Made by a program: the position numbers and the translations under genes. DNA of 13,427 nt from UBA1858 sp965658595 (GTDB lineage Bacteria > Pseudomonadota > Gammaproteobacteria > UBA4575). The stretch is from NCBI GenBank assembly GCA_965658595.1, contig CBFHSW010000100.1, forward strand, positions 1-13,427, read 5' to 3'. Positions 1 to 7,133 of the stretch are shown piece by piece (positions within the stretch are counted from its first letter, which is position 1; every line of letters begins with the position of its first letter). Below the pieces are notes generated by a model, which worked only from the letters and a program-made list of their open reading frames with translations, made no database searches and had not been told where the DNA came from.

Positions 1-188
1 AGCATCATTTTTGCGCCAGATCCCACCGCTTCAATTGAGCGAATACCGGTGTTTGGGTCGTTACGAATCGCCACGACAGAGGGTTCATTGAGAACGATGC
101 CTTTGTCTTTGACATAAATGAGAGTATTGGCTGTGCCTAGATCTATCGAGAGATCATTGGAAAAGAGTCCTAAAATACGTCCAAACAT
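1..188 (-). CDS. mreB: MreB, rod-shape-determining actin homologue (5' end only)
   Basis: MreB polymerises under the inner membrane and directs lateral peptidoglycan synthesis, giving rod shape. Only the first 62 codons lie in the window; the gene runs off the left edge. The translation begins MFGRILGLFSNDLSIDLG and continues with TANTLIYVKDKGIVLNEPSV. This is the MreB N-terminus, including the amphipathic membrane-binding start (MFGRILGLF) and the phosphate-1 loop (DLGTANT) of the actin-type ATPase fold. The ATG at 186-188 sits exactly where family members start, though the upstream Shine-Dalgarno is weak. The gene is divergent from gatC across about 200 bases. From knowledge of the family mreCD should follow to the left, outside the window. 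Identification is certain; completeness cannot be judged. Confidence 0.96.
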   Translation of the reverse strand, partial: MFGRILGLFSNDLSIDLGTANTLIYVKDKGIVLNEPSVVAIRNDPNTGIRSIEAVGSGAKMM

Positions 189-239
189 ATATGGTCCATT
201 GAGTGTGAAAGTGGTCTAAATCATTGAATAATCTCAGCC

Positions 240-268
240 ACTTTAACAGCGGGCTACAGATTCAGCAA
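240..268 (-). promoter_or_regulatory. Candidate sigma-70 promoter for mreB
   Basis: On the minus strand a TTGCTG hexamer (268-263) is separated by 17 bases from TAAAGT (245-240), about 50 bases upstream of the mreB start. Each hexamer departs from consensus at two or three positions. Spacing and location are right, but this is a by-eye call. Confidence 0.3.
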
Positions 269-280
269 GATAATGACAGT

Positions 281-297
281 AGATAGCAGGTCTATCT
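281..297. repeat. Short inverted repeat in the mreB-gatC divergent region
   Basis: AGATAG (281-286) and CTATCT (292-297) are perfect inverted arms around a 5-base centre. The repeat lies between the mreB and gatC starts, upstream of the candidate mreB promoter and about 95 bases before gatC. It could be an operator half-site pair or chance. No T-run follows, so it is not an intrinsic terminator. Confidence 0.35.
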
Positions 298-391
298 GAA
301 AATCCTTAAAAATGACCAATGCAAGCCCAGCGCTAAGATATAAAAATGTGCCTTTCTGTGTTACCTTTTCAGCCCCTATTAGGAGCATATA

Positions 392-679
392 ATGGCACTC
401 ACAAATGAAGACGTTTTAGCTATTGCTAAGCTAGCTCGTTTGCAAATTGCAGACGAGAAAGTCGAGCAATATAAGCACGAGTTAACCAAGATATTAGATT
501 TGGTGGAGCAGATGAACCAAGTCGATGTGACAGGTGTTGAGCCTATGGCTCATCCCCAGGAACTCATGCAGCCATTACGAACAGATCAGGTGTCCGAATC
601 TAATCAACGTGACAAATTTCAAGCCATTGCGCCGGCTACTCAGGATGGATTATATCTGGTGCCAAAAGTGATCGAATGA
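392..679 (+). CDS. gatC: Asp/Glu-tRNA(Asn/Gln) amidotransferase subunit C (GatC)
   Basis: GatC is the small subunit that wraps around GatA and GatB and stabilises the GatCAB complex in the cytoplasm. The complex turns mischarged Asp-tRNA(Asn) and/or Glu-tRNA(Gln) into Asn-tRNA and Gln-tRNA, using glutamine and ATP. The 95-residue product has the normal family length. It shows the N-terminal helical part (about residues 3-40, with VLAIAKLARL), the conserved VTGVEPMAHP segment (about 46-55) and the LRTDQV stretch (about 62-67). The ATG is preceded by AGGAG (381-385) at a 6-base spacing, so the start is secure. It is the first gene of gatCAB, with an 85-base gap to the preferred gatA start. A TATAAA at 339-344 could be its -10 box, but I see no good -35. 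Confidence 0.96.
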   Translation: MALTNEDVLAIAKLARLQIADEKVEQYKHELTKILDLVEQMNQVDVTGVEPMAHPQELMQPLRTDQVSESNQRDKFQAIAPATQDGLYLVPKVIE

Positions 680-764
680 TATTTGCTCATATTGCCTCGT
701 ACCACAGTAGAAACGATTACACCTCCCAAAATATTTGCACAACACAGTTTATCGAATTAACCCT

Positions 765-2216
765 ATGCATAAATTAACACTCAGTCAGCAAATTCAAGCG
801 CTATCTAATAAAAAGATCAGTAGTGAGGAATTGACTCGACATTATCTTGAGCGTATCGAACAATATGATAGTCAGCTCAATAGCTTTGTTTCTGTCACCC
901 CAGAGCTTGCTATTGAGGCTGCAAAAAAAGCCGATGCAGAATCTAACTCGTCTGCATTACTGAAAGGTGTGCCAATAGCACTGAAAGATATATTTTGTAT
1001 GGATGGCACTAAGACTTCTTGTGCATCTAAGATGTTAGATAATTTTATCGCCCCCTATGACGCCACTGTGGTGACTAAACTTAAACAAGCGGGCGTGGTG
1101 ACCTTGGGTAAAACCAACATGGATGAATTTGCTATGGGTTCGTCATCAGAATCCAGTGTTCATGGGAGTGTAAAAAATCCATGGGATACACTACGTGTAC
1201 CTGGTGGATCTTCTGGCGGTTCGGCTGCCGCTGTGGCGGCGCGTTTGGCGCCCGCAAGTTTGGGTACAGATACCGGCGGTTCTATTCGACAACCTGCTGC
1301 TTTATGTGGCGTGACTGGTTTAAAACCGACTTATGGGCGTGTCTCTCGTTACGGCATGATCGCTTATGCTTCAAGTCTCGATCAAGGAGGGCCTTTTGGA
1401 GTGAGTGCACAAGATTGTGCGTACTTATTACAAGCGATTGCTGGTCATGATCCTAAAGACTCCACCAGTGTGGATGCTCCTGTATCTGATTATGTTGGCA
1501 GTCTGGAGCAATCTGTGAAGGGTTTGCGCATTGGTATGCCGGAAGAGTTTTTTGATCCACAATTAGATGAAGGTATTGCTCAGAAAATATCTGAGGCCTG
1601 TGTAGTGCTCAAATCTATGGGCTGTGAAATTAAACCTATCTCATTGCCGAACGCGAAGTTAGCCATTGCCGCTTATTATGTGATTGCACCCGCAGAGGCA
1701 TCATCCAATCTGTCACGCTACGATGGCGCGCGCTATGGTTATCGTTGTGAAGCCCCAAAAGACTTGCAAGATATGTATTATCGCTCTCGCACTGAAGGCT
1801 TTGGCGAAGAAGTTAAAAGACGCATTATGATTGGTACTTATGCTTTATCAGCGGGCTATTACGATGCTTATTATGTGAAGGCGCAAAAAATACGTCGTCT
1901 TATTAGTGAAGACTATCAACAAGCTTTTGCTGAAGTCGATGCTGTACTCAGTCCCACATCACCGAGTACTGCTTTCAAGATTAACGAAAAATCAGATGAT
2001 CCCGTCACCATGTATCTGTCGGATATATATACTATTGGCGTCAATCTTGCTGGGCTACCAGGTATCTCTTTACCCATTGGGCTGCAACAGGGATTGCCAG
2101 TTGGAATGCAATTAGTGAGTAACTACTTCACAGAAGATGTACTCTTGAGATTGGGTCATCAATATCAAAACAATACGCAACACCATCTCAACATGCCAAG
2201 CGCATTTGAGTCATAG
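765..2216 (+). CDS. gatA: Asp/Glu-tRNA(Asn/Gln) amidotransferase subunit A (GatA, glutaminase)
   Basis: GatA is the amidase-signature subunit that hydrolyses glutamine and channels the ammonia to GatB. Counting from the ATG at 765 (483 aa), the Ser-cisSer-Lys triad is intact: Lys74 in VPIALKDIF, cis-Ser149 in VPGGSSGGS, and nucleophile Ser173 in GTDTGGSIRQP. These spacings match the family. The same frame is open from a TTG at 735, which would add ten residues (MHNTVYRINP). I prefer the ATG because MHKLTLSQQIQAL aligns with usual GatA N-termini, but neither start has a clear Shine-Dalgarno. The gene lies between gatC and gatB, with 15 bases before the preferred gatB start, so co-transcription is very likely. 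Identification is certain; the start is moderately certain. Confidence 0.96.
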   Translation: MHKLTLSQQIQALSNKKISSEELTRHYLERIEQYDSQLNSFVSVTPELAIEAAKKADAESNSSALLKGVPIALKDIFCMDGTKTSCASKMLDNFIAPYDATVVTKLKQAGVVTLGKTNMDEFAMGSSSESSVHGSVKNPWDTLRVPGGSSGGSAAAVAARLAPASLGTDTGGSIRQPAALCGVTGLKPTYGRVSRYGMIAYASSLDQGGPFGVSAQDCAYLLQAIAGHDPKDSTSVDAPVSDYVGSLEQSVKGLRIGMPEEFFDPQLDEGIAQKISEACVVLKSMGCEIKPISLPNAKLAIAAYYVIAPAEASSNLSRYDGARYGYRCEAPKDLQDMYYRSRTEGFGEEVKRRIMIGTYALSAGYYDAYYVKAQKIRRLISEDYQQAFAEVDAVLSPTSPSTAFKINEKSDDPVTMYLSDIYTIGVNLAGLPGISLPIGLQQGLPVGMQLVSNYFTEDVLLRLGHQYQNNTQHHLNMPSAFES

Positions 2217-2219
2217 GGC

Positions 2220-2225
2220 GAGGTG
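2220..2225 (+). promoter_or_regulatory. Shine-Dalgarno that decides the gatB start
   Basis: GAGGTG lies six bases before the ATG at 2232. The competing in-frame GTG at 2223 overlaps this motif and would have no ribosome binding site, so the ATG is favoured. Confidence 0.6.
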
Positions 2226-2231
2226 AATAAT

Positions 2232-3665
2232 ATGGAATGGGAAGTCGTTATTGGACTGGAGATACATGTCCAACTCAATACAAAAAGTAAAATCTTTTCA
2301 CCCGCTGCCACTGCTTATGGTGCAGAGCCTAATACTCAGGCCTGTGCAGTCAGTATTGCATTGCCAGGTGTATTACCTGTGCTGAATAAAGAAGTCGTTA
2401 AAAAGGCCGCACAGTTTGGTTTGGCCGTGGGTGCTGATATAGCGGAGCAATCAATCTTCGATCGCAAAAATTATTTTTATCCTGATTTGCCCAAGGGCTA
2501 CCAAATCAGTCAATTGGACTATCCAATTGTCGAGCATGGCAGTTTGGAGATTACGCTAGAAGATGGCAGCACTAAGGTGATAGGCATCACGCGTGCACAT
2601 CTAGAGGAAGATGCGGGTAAGTCACTGCATGAAGATTTTGATGGCATGACAGGCATAGATTTGAATCGTGCGGGCACACCATTGATTGAGATTGTATCTG
2701 AACCTGAAATGAGTTCAGCCAAAGAGGCTGTGGCTTATATGCGCAAAATTCACAGCATTGTGCAGTATCTAGGAATTTCTGATGGCAACATGCAAGAGGG
2801 TTCATTTCGGTGCGATGCCAATGTATCGGTCAGACCAAAGGGTGAGACTAAGCTTGGCACTCGCACCGAACTTAAAAATATCAATTCATTTCGATTTGTA
2901 GAGCGTGCCATTAATTACGAAGTGGAACGTCAGATTGATGTGATTGAATCCGGTGGCCGCATAGTTCAAGAGACACGTTTGTATGACGCAGACGATGACT
3001 CAACTCGTTCAATGCGTAGTAAGGAAGAGGCCAACGACTATCGCTATTTCCCAGATCCAGATCTACTGCCGGTAAAAATTGATCCAGCTATGTTGGAAGA
3101 ATTAAGAAACAACATGCCAGAAATGCCTGATGTAAAACAACAACGCTTTATTAAGGATTATGGTTTGAATGAAGAGGATGCTCAGCAATTGACTTCATCT
3201 CGTGATCAAGCTGAGTTTTTTGAGCAAGTGGTTACACTACAATCGTTGCCAGCTAAATTAGTTGCAAATTGGGTGCTAGGTGAGTTTTCGGCCGCACTTA
3301 ATCAACATAATGTCACTTTCCAAGACTGTCCGGTCAATGCAGAACGCCTCGCCTCGTTATTACTGAGAATTGATGATGGGACTATCTCTGCTAAGAGTGG
3401 TAAAGAAGTATTTCAAGAGTTATGGGCATGTGAAAAATCAGTCGATGAAATTGTAGAGGACAAGGGCTTGCAACAGATGTCTGATACAGGTGAACTAGAG
3501 AATATTATCGAGCAAATCATTGAACAAAGCCCACAGCAAGTAGAGCAGTATCGCTCAGGCAAAGACAAGGTGTTTGGTTATTTTGTTGGAAAAGTAATGA
3601 AAGAAACCAAAGGGAAAGCCAATCCAAAACAAGTTAACGAGATACTTAAACTGAAACTAAGTTAG
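2232..3665 (+). CDS. gatB: Asp/Glu-tRNA(Asn/Gln) amidotransferase subunit B (GatB)
   Basis: GatB binds the mischarged tRNA, activates the aminoacyl carboxylate with ATP and amidates it with ammonia from GatA. From the ATG the product is 477 aa, the normal size. It starts with MEWEVVIGLEIHVQL, the family N-terminus. The cradle/kinase domain carries FDRKNYFYPDLPKGYQ (about 76-91), RAHLEEDAGKS (about 121-131) and DLNRAGTPLIEIVSEP (about 143-158). The C-terminal part is the helical plus YqeY-like tail that grips the tRNA, ending GKVMKETKGKANPKQVNEIL. A GTG at 2223 would add three residues, but the GAGGTG site and homology favour the ATG. It is the third gene of gatCAB. The next gene starts 23 bases later without a good ribosome binding site. 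Confidence 0.97.
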   Translation: MEWEVVIGLEIHVQLNTKSKIFSPAATAYGAEPNTQACAVSIALPGVLPVLNKEVVKKAAQFGLAVGADIAEQSIFDRKNYFYPDLPKGYQISQLDYPIVEHGSLEITLEDGSTKVIGITRAHLEEDAGKSLHEDFDGMTGIDLNRAGTPLIEIVSEPEMSSAKEAVAYMRKIHSIVQYLGISDGNMQEGSFRCDANVSVRPKGETKLGTRTELKNINSFRFVERAINYEVERQIDVIESGGRIVQETRLYDADDDSTRSMRSKEEANDYRYFPDPDLLPVKIDPAMLEELRNNMPEMPDVKQQRFIKDYGLNEEDAQQLTSSRDQAEFFEQVVTLQSLPAKLVANWVLGEFSAALNQHNVTFQDCPVNAERLASLLLRIDDGTISAKSGKEVFQELWACEKSVDEIVEDKGLQQMSDTGELENIIEQIIEQSPQQVEQYRSGKDKVFGYFVGKVMKETKGKANPKQVNEILKLKLS

Positions 3666-3688
3666 CTTTCATTCAAATTTTTTTAATC

Positions 3689-4261
3689 ATGAATATACTT
3701 ATCGTTTATGCGCATCCCAATCCGCTGAGTTTCAATCAGTCGATATTGAAGGTTGTCAATAATGCTTTCAAAAAGCGTGGAGACAATGTGCAACTCAAAG
3801 ATCTCTATGCAGAGAGATTTGATCCTGTATTAGGGGAGGCACAATTGTCTTTGCAAAATGAAGGTAAGCTGCCAGATGATATTAAGCGTGAGCAAGAGCA
3901 AGTATCATGGGCTGATATGATCGTGGTGATCTATCCGCTGTGGTGGTTTGATCGGCCTGCAATTTTGAAAGGTTGGTTCGATCGTGTCTTTACTAATGGC
4001 TATGCTTTCAGCTTTGATGAAAATGGTTTACAGGGATTGCTCAAAGGCAAACGTGCGATGGTCGTAGTTACGGCAGGCGGAACTAAGGAAGATTTTGGTA
4101 AAAATGCTGACCAACTCACAAAAAGTACTACCGAGGGCACATTAGCTTTTTGTGGTATTACCGATATAGTCGATCGAGTATTTTACTCAGTGACGATGGT
4201 GGATGATGATGCGCGTGCGGCCATGTTGAGCGAGTGTGAACAACTGGTTGCAGATCTGTAG
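3689..4261 (+). CDS. Flavodoxin-fold NAD(P)H-dependent quinone oxidoreductase-like protein
   Basis: The 190-residue product belongs to the Flavodoxin_2 family (NQO1/MdaB/KefF-like), cytoplasmic FAD- or FMN-dependent two-electron quinone reductases. Visible marks are the flavin-phosphate loop after strand 1 (VYAHPNPLSFNQS, about 6-18), the PLWWFDRPAILKGWFDRVF signature (about 83-101) that forms the isoalloxazine and substrate pocket, and the strand-loop segment KGKRAMVVVTAGGTKEDF (about 119-136). No signal peptide or membrane segment is visible. It starts 23 bases after gatB on the same strand, with a T-rich spacer and no obvious Shine-Dalgarno, so it may be read through from gatCAB. It converges on the small lipoprotein gene. 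The real substrate cannot be told; quinone or nitroaromatic detoxification is an inference from the family. Confidence 0.88.
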   Translation: MNILIVYAHPNPLSFNQSILKVVNNAFKKRGDNVQLKDLYAERFDPVLGEAQLSLQNEGKLPDDIKREQEQVSWADMIVVIYPLWWFDRPAILKGWFDRVFTNGYAFSFDENGLQGLLKGKRAMVVVTAGGTKEDFGKNADQLTKSTTEGTLAFCGITDIVDRVFYSVTMVDDDARAAMLSECEQLVADL

Positions 4262-4314
4262 CTATGATTATTCGCTAGTTGGAATTTCTTTAAGCGCTAA
4301 TTGTAGTGACCAGT

Positions 4315-4743
4315 TTATTGGGTGGCTTGGTCTGAGCCTAACCACTCTCGCATTAATTCATGGAGTGCATTCGGCACGCTGTTCTGTGGTGATTGCTGGC
4401 AATAGTGTTCAATCCATTCTAGCGTGCTCTCAGCATTAGTGTCACCAGAAACATCATACACATCGATATCAGCGTAATTCACTCCAGAAACAAATCCACT
4501 GATCCAGGCTTGATACAGATAACGATTTGCAAGAGCTTGTTCAGAGCTGAGTTGTGGCGAGGAGAGATCTATACTCAATTGCTCACAAGTGGTGGCTCCC
4601 CATCCTTGCGCGTAATAGGAATCAATGGCAGTTTTGTTATCAGCCATGTCCGTGGCAGAAGGTTTTATGGTGTGAGTGCTGGCACAGGCATTGAGTAATC
4701 CTGCGGCAACACAACACAGTAGTTTTTTTTGACGTGTGAGCAT
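4315..4743 (-). CDS. Unknown small lipoprotein with two mature cysteines
   Basis: I do not recognise this 142-residue protein with confidence. It starts with a basic, then hydrophobic signal (MLTRQKKLLCCVAAGLLNAC) ending in a lipobox LNAC, so Cys20 should be lipidated. Ala at +2 would send it to the outer membrane under the usual Lol rule. The mature part has two cysteines: Cys53 in ATTCEQL, and Cys115 in WIEHYCQQSP before a C-terminal helix (NALHELMREW). A central YQAWISGFVSGVNYADID segment lies near 78-95. The pattern of a Cys-containing N-terminal helix, a W..GF.SG segment and a W...YC..P motif resembles small secreted HdeA- or Rap1a-like proteins, but that is only a layout resemblance. 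It is last in the minus-strand block, 22 bases after the DsrC-like gene, with no clear Shine-Dalgarno. A TATAAT lies just upstream. Confidence 0.8.
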   Translation of the reverse strand: MLTRQKKLLCCVAAGLLNACASTHTIKPSATDMADNKTAIDSYYAQGWGATTCEQLSIDLSSPQLSSEQALANRYLYQAWISGFVSGVNYADIDVYDVSGDTNAESTLEWIEHYCQQSPQNSVPNALHELMREWLGSDQATQ

Positions 4744-4764
4744 AATGGTGTGAGATCAAGTCGA

Positions 4765-4770
4765 ATTATA
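4765..4770 (-). promoter_or_regulatory. Candidate -10 box for the small lipoprotein
   Basis: The minus strand reads TATAAT here, overlapping the stop codon of the DsrC-like gene and 21 bases before the lipoprotein ATG. No convincing -35 hexamer is found 15-18 bases upstream. If active, the transcript would have a leader of only about 15 bases and no Shine-Dalgarno. Confidence 0.28.
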
Positions 4771-5095
4771 GATCGAGCCAAAGTTTCAGTGGTTTGCGCA
4801 TACCCGCAATTTTACAACCTTGTTGACCATAACCATAAGGAAATAAATTGTAAACATATTTGCGCGTTGCAATATCTTTACCTAGATCAGTTCTCAGATG
4901 TTTTAGTATGGTTCTCAGTTCTGGAACTATGCCGCTCTCTTCAAAACAATTGCGTATTAGCTCAATCAATACCCAATGCTCATCACTGAGCTGCAAGGTA
5001 TATTCATCAGCTATCATTTGTGCAATATCTTTATCCCAATCCTCTGGATCCAATAAGAATCCGTCGCTGTCCCTTGCCAGATGCTGGGTATTCAT
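4766..5095 (-). CDS. DsrC/TusE-family sulfur-relay-like protein lacking the C-terminal cysteine
   Basis: The 109-residue product has the DsrC/TusE/DsvC fold signature: DSDGFLLDPEDWDKDIAQ near the N-terminus (about 10-27), the LSDEHWVLIELIR helix (about 36-48), and the C-terminal arm YVYNLFPYGYGQQGCKIAGM (about 80-99). TusE carries persulfide sulfur for tRNA wobble-uridine thiolation, and DsrC serves dissimilatory sulfur metabolism. Both use a cysteine next to the C-terminus. Here the arm keeps Cys94, the position called CysB in DsrC, but the expected CysA eleven residues later is Leu105 and the tail reads KPLKLWLDL. Other frames at the 3' end give no matching cysteine, so a simple frameshift does not explain it. 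The start is two bases after prmC, with CGAGGT (5106-5101) inside the prmC end. Classical TusE or DsrC chemistry is therefore unlikely; a regulatory or altered role is inference. Confidence 0.88.
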   Translation of the reverse strand: MNTQHLARDSDGFLLDPEDWDKDIAQMIADEYTLQLSDEHWVLIELIRNCFEESGIVPELRTILKHLRTDLGKDIATRKYVYNLFPYGYGQQGCKIAGMRKPLKLWLDL

Positions 5096-5097
5096 TA

Positions 5098-5997
5098 TTA
5101 ACCTCGTTGTGTGCCAAAGGTGATTCTTTCATGTAATTGCAAATCGCAATCACTTTGAATGGAAGTATAACCATATTCACGCATTTGCATACGCACTTTT
5201 TCCGCCTGCTGAAAACCATGCTCTAGAATTAGAGTGGCATCAGGGTTTAAGTAGGCAGGTGCGGTCTCAATAATATGAAATAAATCTGCATAGCCCTCTT
5301 GTTCGGAAAAGAGAGCAATATCTGGTTCATGGTTTTCAACTTCTTCGTCGATATGTTCATCATCTTCACTAATATAAGGCGGGTTACTGACTATAAGATC
5401 AAATCTTTTGTCGTGAATCTCACTAAACCAGTGGCTACGTATAAAGTGCACATTGTGGATATTATGAGCGAGGGCATTATGCTCAGCGACTTCTATGCAG
5501 ATGGCAGAGATATCACACGCAATGATTTGAGTATCTGGGAACTCTTTTGCAATGGCTAATGCAATGCAACCGCTACCAGTGCCCAAATCTAGTATATGAG
5601 CATGTGGTTTATTTTTCAGTACGGAGATGGCTGTCTCTACTAATAACTCAGTGTCAGGACGAGGAATCAAAACGCCTTTAGTGATTTTAAGATTGAGAGT
5701 CCAGAATGCCCGCTGCTCAGTAAGATACGCAATCGGTTCTCCTTCATCGCGTCGCGCTAAAAAACTCAGTAGATGAGTTTTTTCAGCCTCACTCAATTTG
5801 CTATCAGGGTGGGCCATTAATGATGATTTATTGCGTCCAGTAATGTGCTCTAGAAGAATATAAATTTCACCCATACTATCGTCGATATGGGTGTTAGAGT
5901 TTATTGGATTATTAGGTGGACCAGTCAAATACTCACGAGCATAAGCAATGGCTTGTTGAATAGTAAAATCTTGGGTGGAATCCTGATCGTGACTCAA
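5098..5997 (-). CDS. prmC: PrmC (HemK), release-factor glutamine N5-methyltransferase
   Basis: PrmC methylates the glutamine of the GGQ motif in release factors RF1 and RF2, using S-adenosylmethionine, and so speeds peptide release. The 299-residue product has an N-terminal helical substrate-binding domain, then LIPRPDTELLV (about 110-120), the SAM-binding DLGTGSG (137-143) and the catalytic NPPY (205-208) that holds the target glutamine amide. The C-terminal part ends with ILEHGFQQAEKVR and ERITFGT, as in E. coli PrmC. The frame begins with a TTG codon (5997-5995). No suitable ATG lies near, and the next Met (residue 42) would cut off the N-terminal domain, so TTG is likely but unproven. The gene lies 34 bases after prfA, whose product is its substrate, which supports co-expression. 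Confidence 0.95.
   Translation of the reverse strand: MSHDQDSTQDFTIQQAIAYAREYLTGPPNNPINSNTHIDDSMGEIYILLEHITGRNKSSLMAHPDSKLSEAEKTHLLSFLARRDEGEPIAYLTEQRAFWTLNLKITKGVLIPRPDTELLVETAISVLKNKPHAHILDLGTGSGCIALAIAKEFPDTQIIACDISAICIEVAEHNALAHNIHNVHFIRSHWFSEIHDKRFDLIVSNPPYISEDDEHIDEEVENHEPDIALFSEQEGYADLFHIIETAPAYLNPDATLILEHGFQQAEKVRMQMREYGYTSIQSDCDLQLHERITFGTQRG
5101..5106 (-). promoter_or_regulatory. Shine-Dalgarno of the DsrC-like gene inside the prmC 3' end
   Basis: On the minus strand CGAGGT overlaps the last codons of prmC, five bases before the ATG at 5095-5093. It supports translation coupled to prmC and fixes the start. Confidence 0.6.
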
Positions 5998-6031
5998 GAC
6001 AAACTTACCCCAAAGTCGTTCATACTCATAC

Positions 6032-7117
6032 TTAGTTATCGTTCAAAGAGGCGAGTTGCTCAGCTTGATACTCGTTAATGAGTGGATCTATCACTTGGCT
6101 TAGATTGCCTTGCATTAACTCATCTAATTTATAAAGTGTCAGATTAATACGGTGATCAGTCATGCGACCTTGAGGAAAATTATAGGTGCGTATTCGTTCT
6201 GAGCGATCACCACTTCCAACCAGGCTTTTACGGGCGGCAGCTTGTTCAGCAGATTGTTTGGATTGCTCTGCATCCAGTAAACGTGCCTTGAGCAATGACA
6301 TAGCACGGGCTTTGTTTTTATGCTGAGAGCGTTCATCTTGGCACTCCACCACTACACCACTTGGAAGATGGGTGAGACGAATAGCGGAATCAGTTTTATT
6401 CACGTGCTGACCACCCGCACCTGAGGCGCGAAAAGTATCGATGCGTAAATCAGATGGATTGATATCGATTTCTTCAATTTCATCTGCCTCTGGCAGGATA
6501 GCTACTGTAGCTGCAGATGTGTGCACGCGTCCTTGAGATTCTGTTTCAGGCACTCGTTGCACACGATGTGCACCGGACTCAAACTTCAACAAAGAATAGG
6601 CACCGTGTCCCACGATGCGAGCGACCACTTCACGGAAGCCGCCATGTTCACCTTCATTAGTGCTGATAGTCTCTATGGTCCAGCGTTTTTGTTCAGCATA
6701 ACGCGTATACATACGATATAGATCACCTGCAAAAATAGCGGCTTCATCGCCACCGGTGCCCGCTCTGATCTCAATAAATACATTGCTGCTATCGAGTGGA
6801 TCTTTAGGTAGTAGTAATTTTTGAAGTTCTAGTTCCAGTTCTGTTTGTTGTTCAGTCAAATCAGAAATTTCTTGTTGTGCCATTTCTTGCACACTTTGAT
6901 CATCATCATCCAATAGTTCTCTGGCTGCAGTTAAGTCGTTTTCAGCTTCTGTGAATCGTATGAAGGTTTTTACCACAGGCTCAAGTTGGGCATATTCCAT
7001 AGAGAATTTACGAAACTTGTTCTGATCTGAAATAACCTCGGGCTCTGCTAACAGACCAGCAATTTCTTGGTAACGATCAGCTAGGGATTCTAGTTTAGTG
7101 ATGATGGATTCTTTCAT
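6032..7117 (-). CDS. prfA: Peptide chain release factor 1 (RF1)
   Basis: RF1 reads UAA and UAG stop codons in the ribosomal A site and triggers hydrolysis of peptidyl-tRNA. The product is 361 aa, matching E. coli RF1 closely in length. Domain 1 is a coiled-coil-rich N-terminus (about 1-105). The stop-codon tripeptide region is HRVQRVPETESQGRVHTSA, with PET (190-192) in place of E. coli PAT; this is a common RF1 variant. The peptidyl-transferase loop is RASGAGGQHVNKTDSAI, with GGQ at 235-237. Gln237 is the target of PrmC, encoded just downstream. The ATG gives MKESIITKLESL, matching family starts, though upstream bases show no clear Shine-Dalgarno. It follows hemA by 16 bases, so translation is probably coupled. 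Confidence 0.98.
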   Translation of the reverse strand: MKESIITKLESLADRYQEIAGLLAEPEVISDQNKFRKFSMEYAQLEPVVKTFIRFTEAENDLTAARELLDDDDQSVQEMAQQEISDLTEQQTELELELQKLLLPKDPLDSSNVFIEIRAGTGGDEAAIFAGDLYRMYTRYAEQKRWTIETISTNEGEHGGFREVVARIVGHGAYSLLKFESGAHRVQRVPETESQGRVHTSAATVAILPEADEIEEIDINPSDLRIDTFRASGAGGQHVNKTDSAIRLTHLPSGVVVECQDERSQHKNKARAMSLLKARLLDAEQSKQSAEQAAARKSLVGSGDRSERIRTYNFPQGRMTDHRINLTLYKLDELMQGNLSQVIDPLINEYQAEQLASLNDN

Positions 7118-7133
7118 GGTTTAAGCGCACGGA

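Noticed and set aside
1181..1450. Plus-strand frame inside gatA rich in Trp, Cys and Arg
   Set aside because: It is an out-of-frame shadow of the conserved amidase-signature region of gatA.
3645..3684. T-run after gatB as a gatCAB terminator
   Set aside because: A small ACTTA/TAAGT stem is separated from the T-run by about 11 bases, so it lacks the stem-then-T arrangement.
4236..5559. Plus-strand open frames opposite the lipoprotein, DsrC-like and prmC genes
   Set aside because: They have no family resemblance and no ribosome binding sites, and they lie antisense to well-supported genes.
6547..6549. RF1 stop-codon motif reading PET instead of E. coli PAT
   Set aside because: PET is common in RF1 from many bacteria, so it does not suggest altered stop-codon reading.
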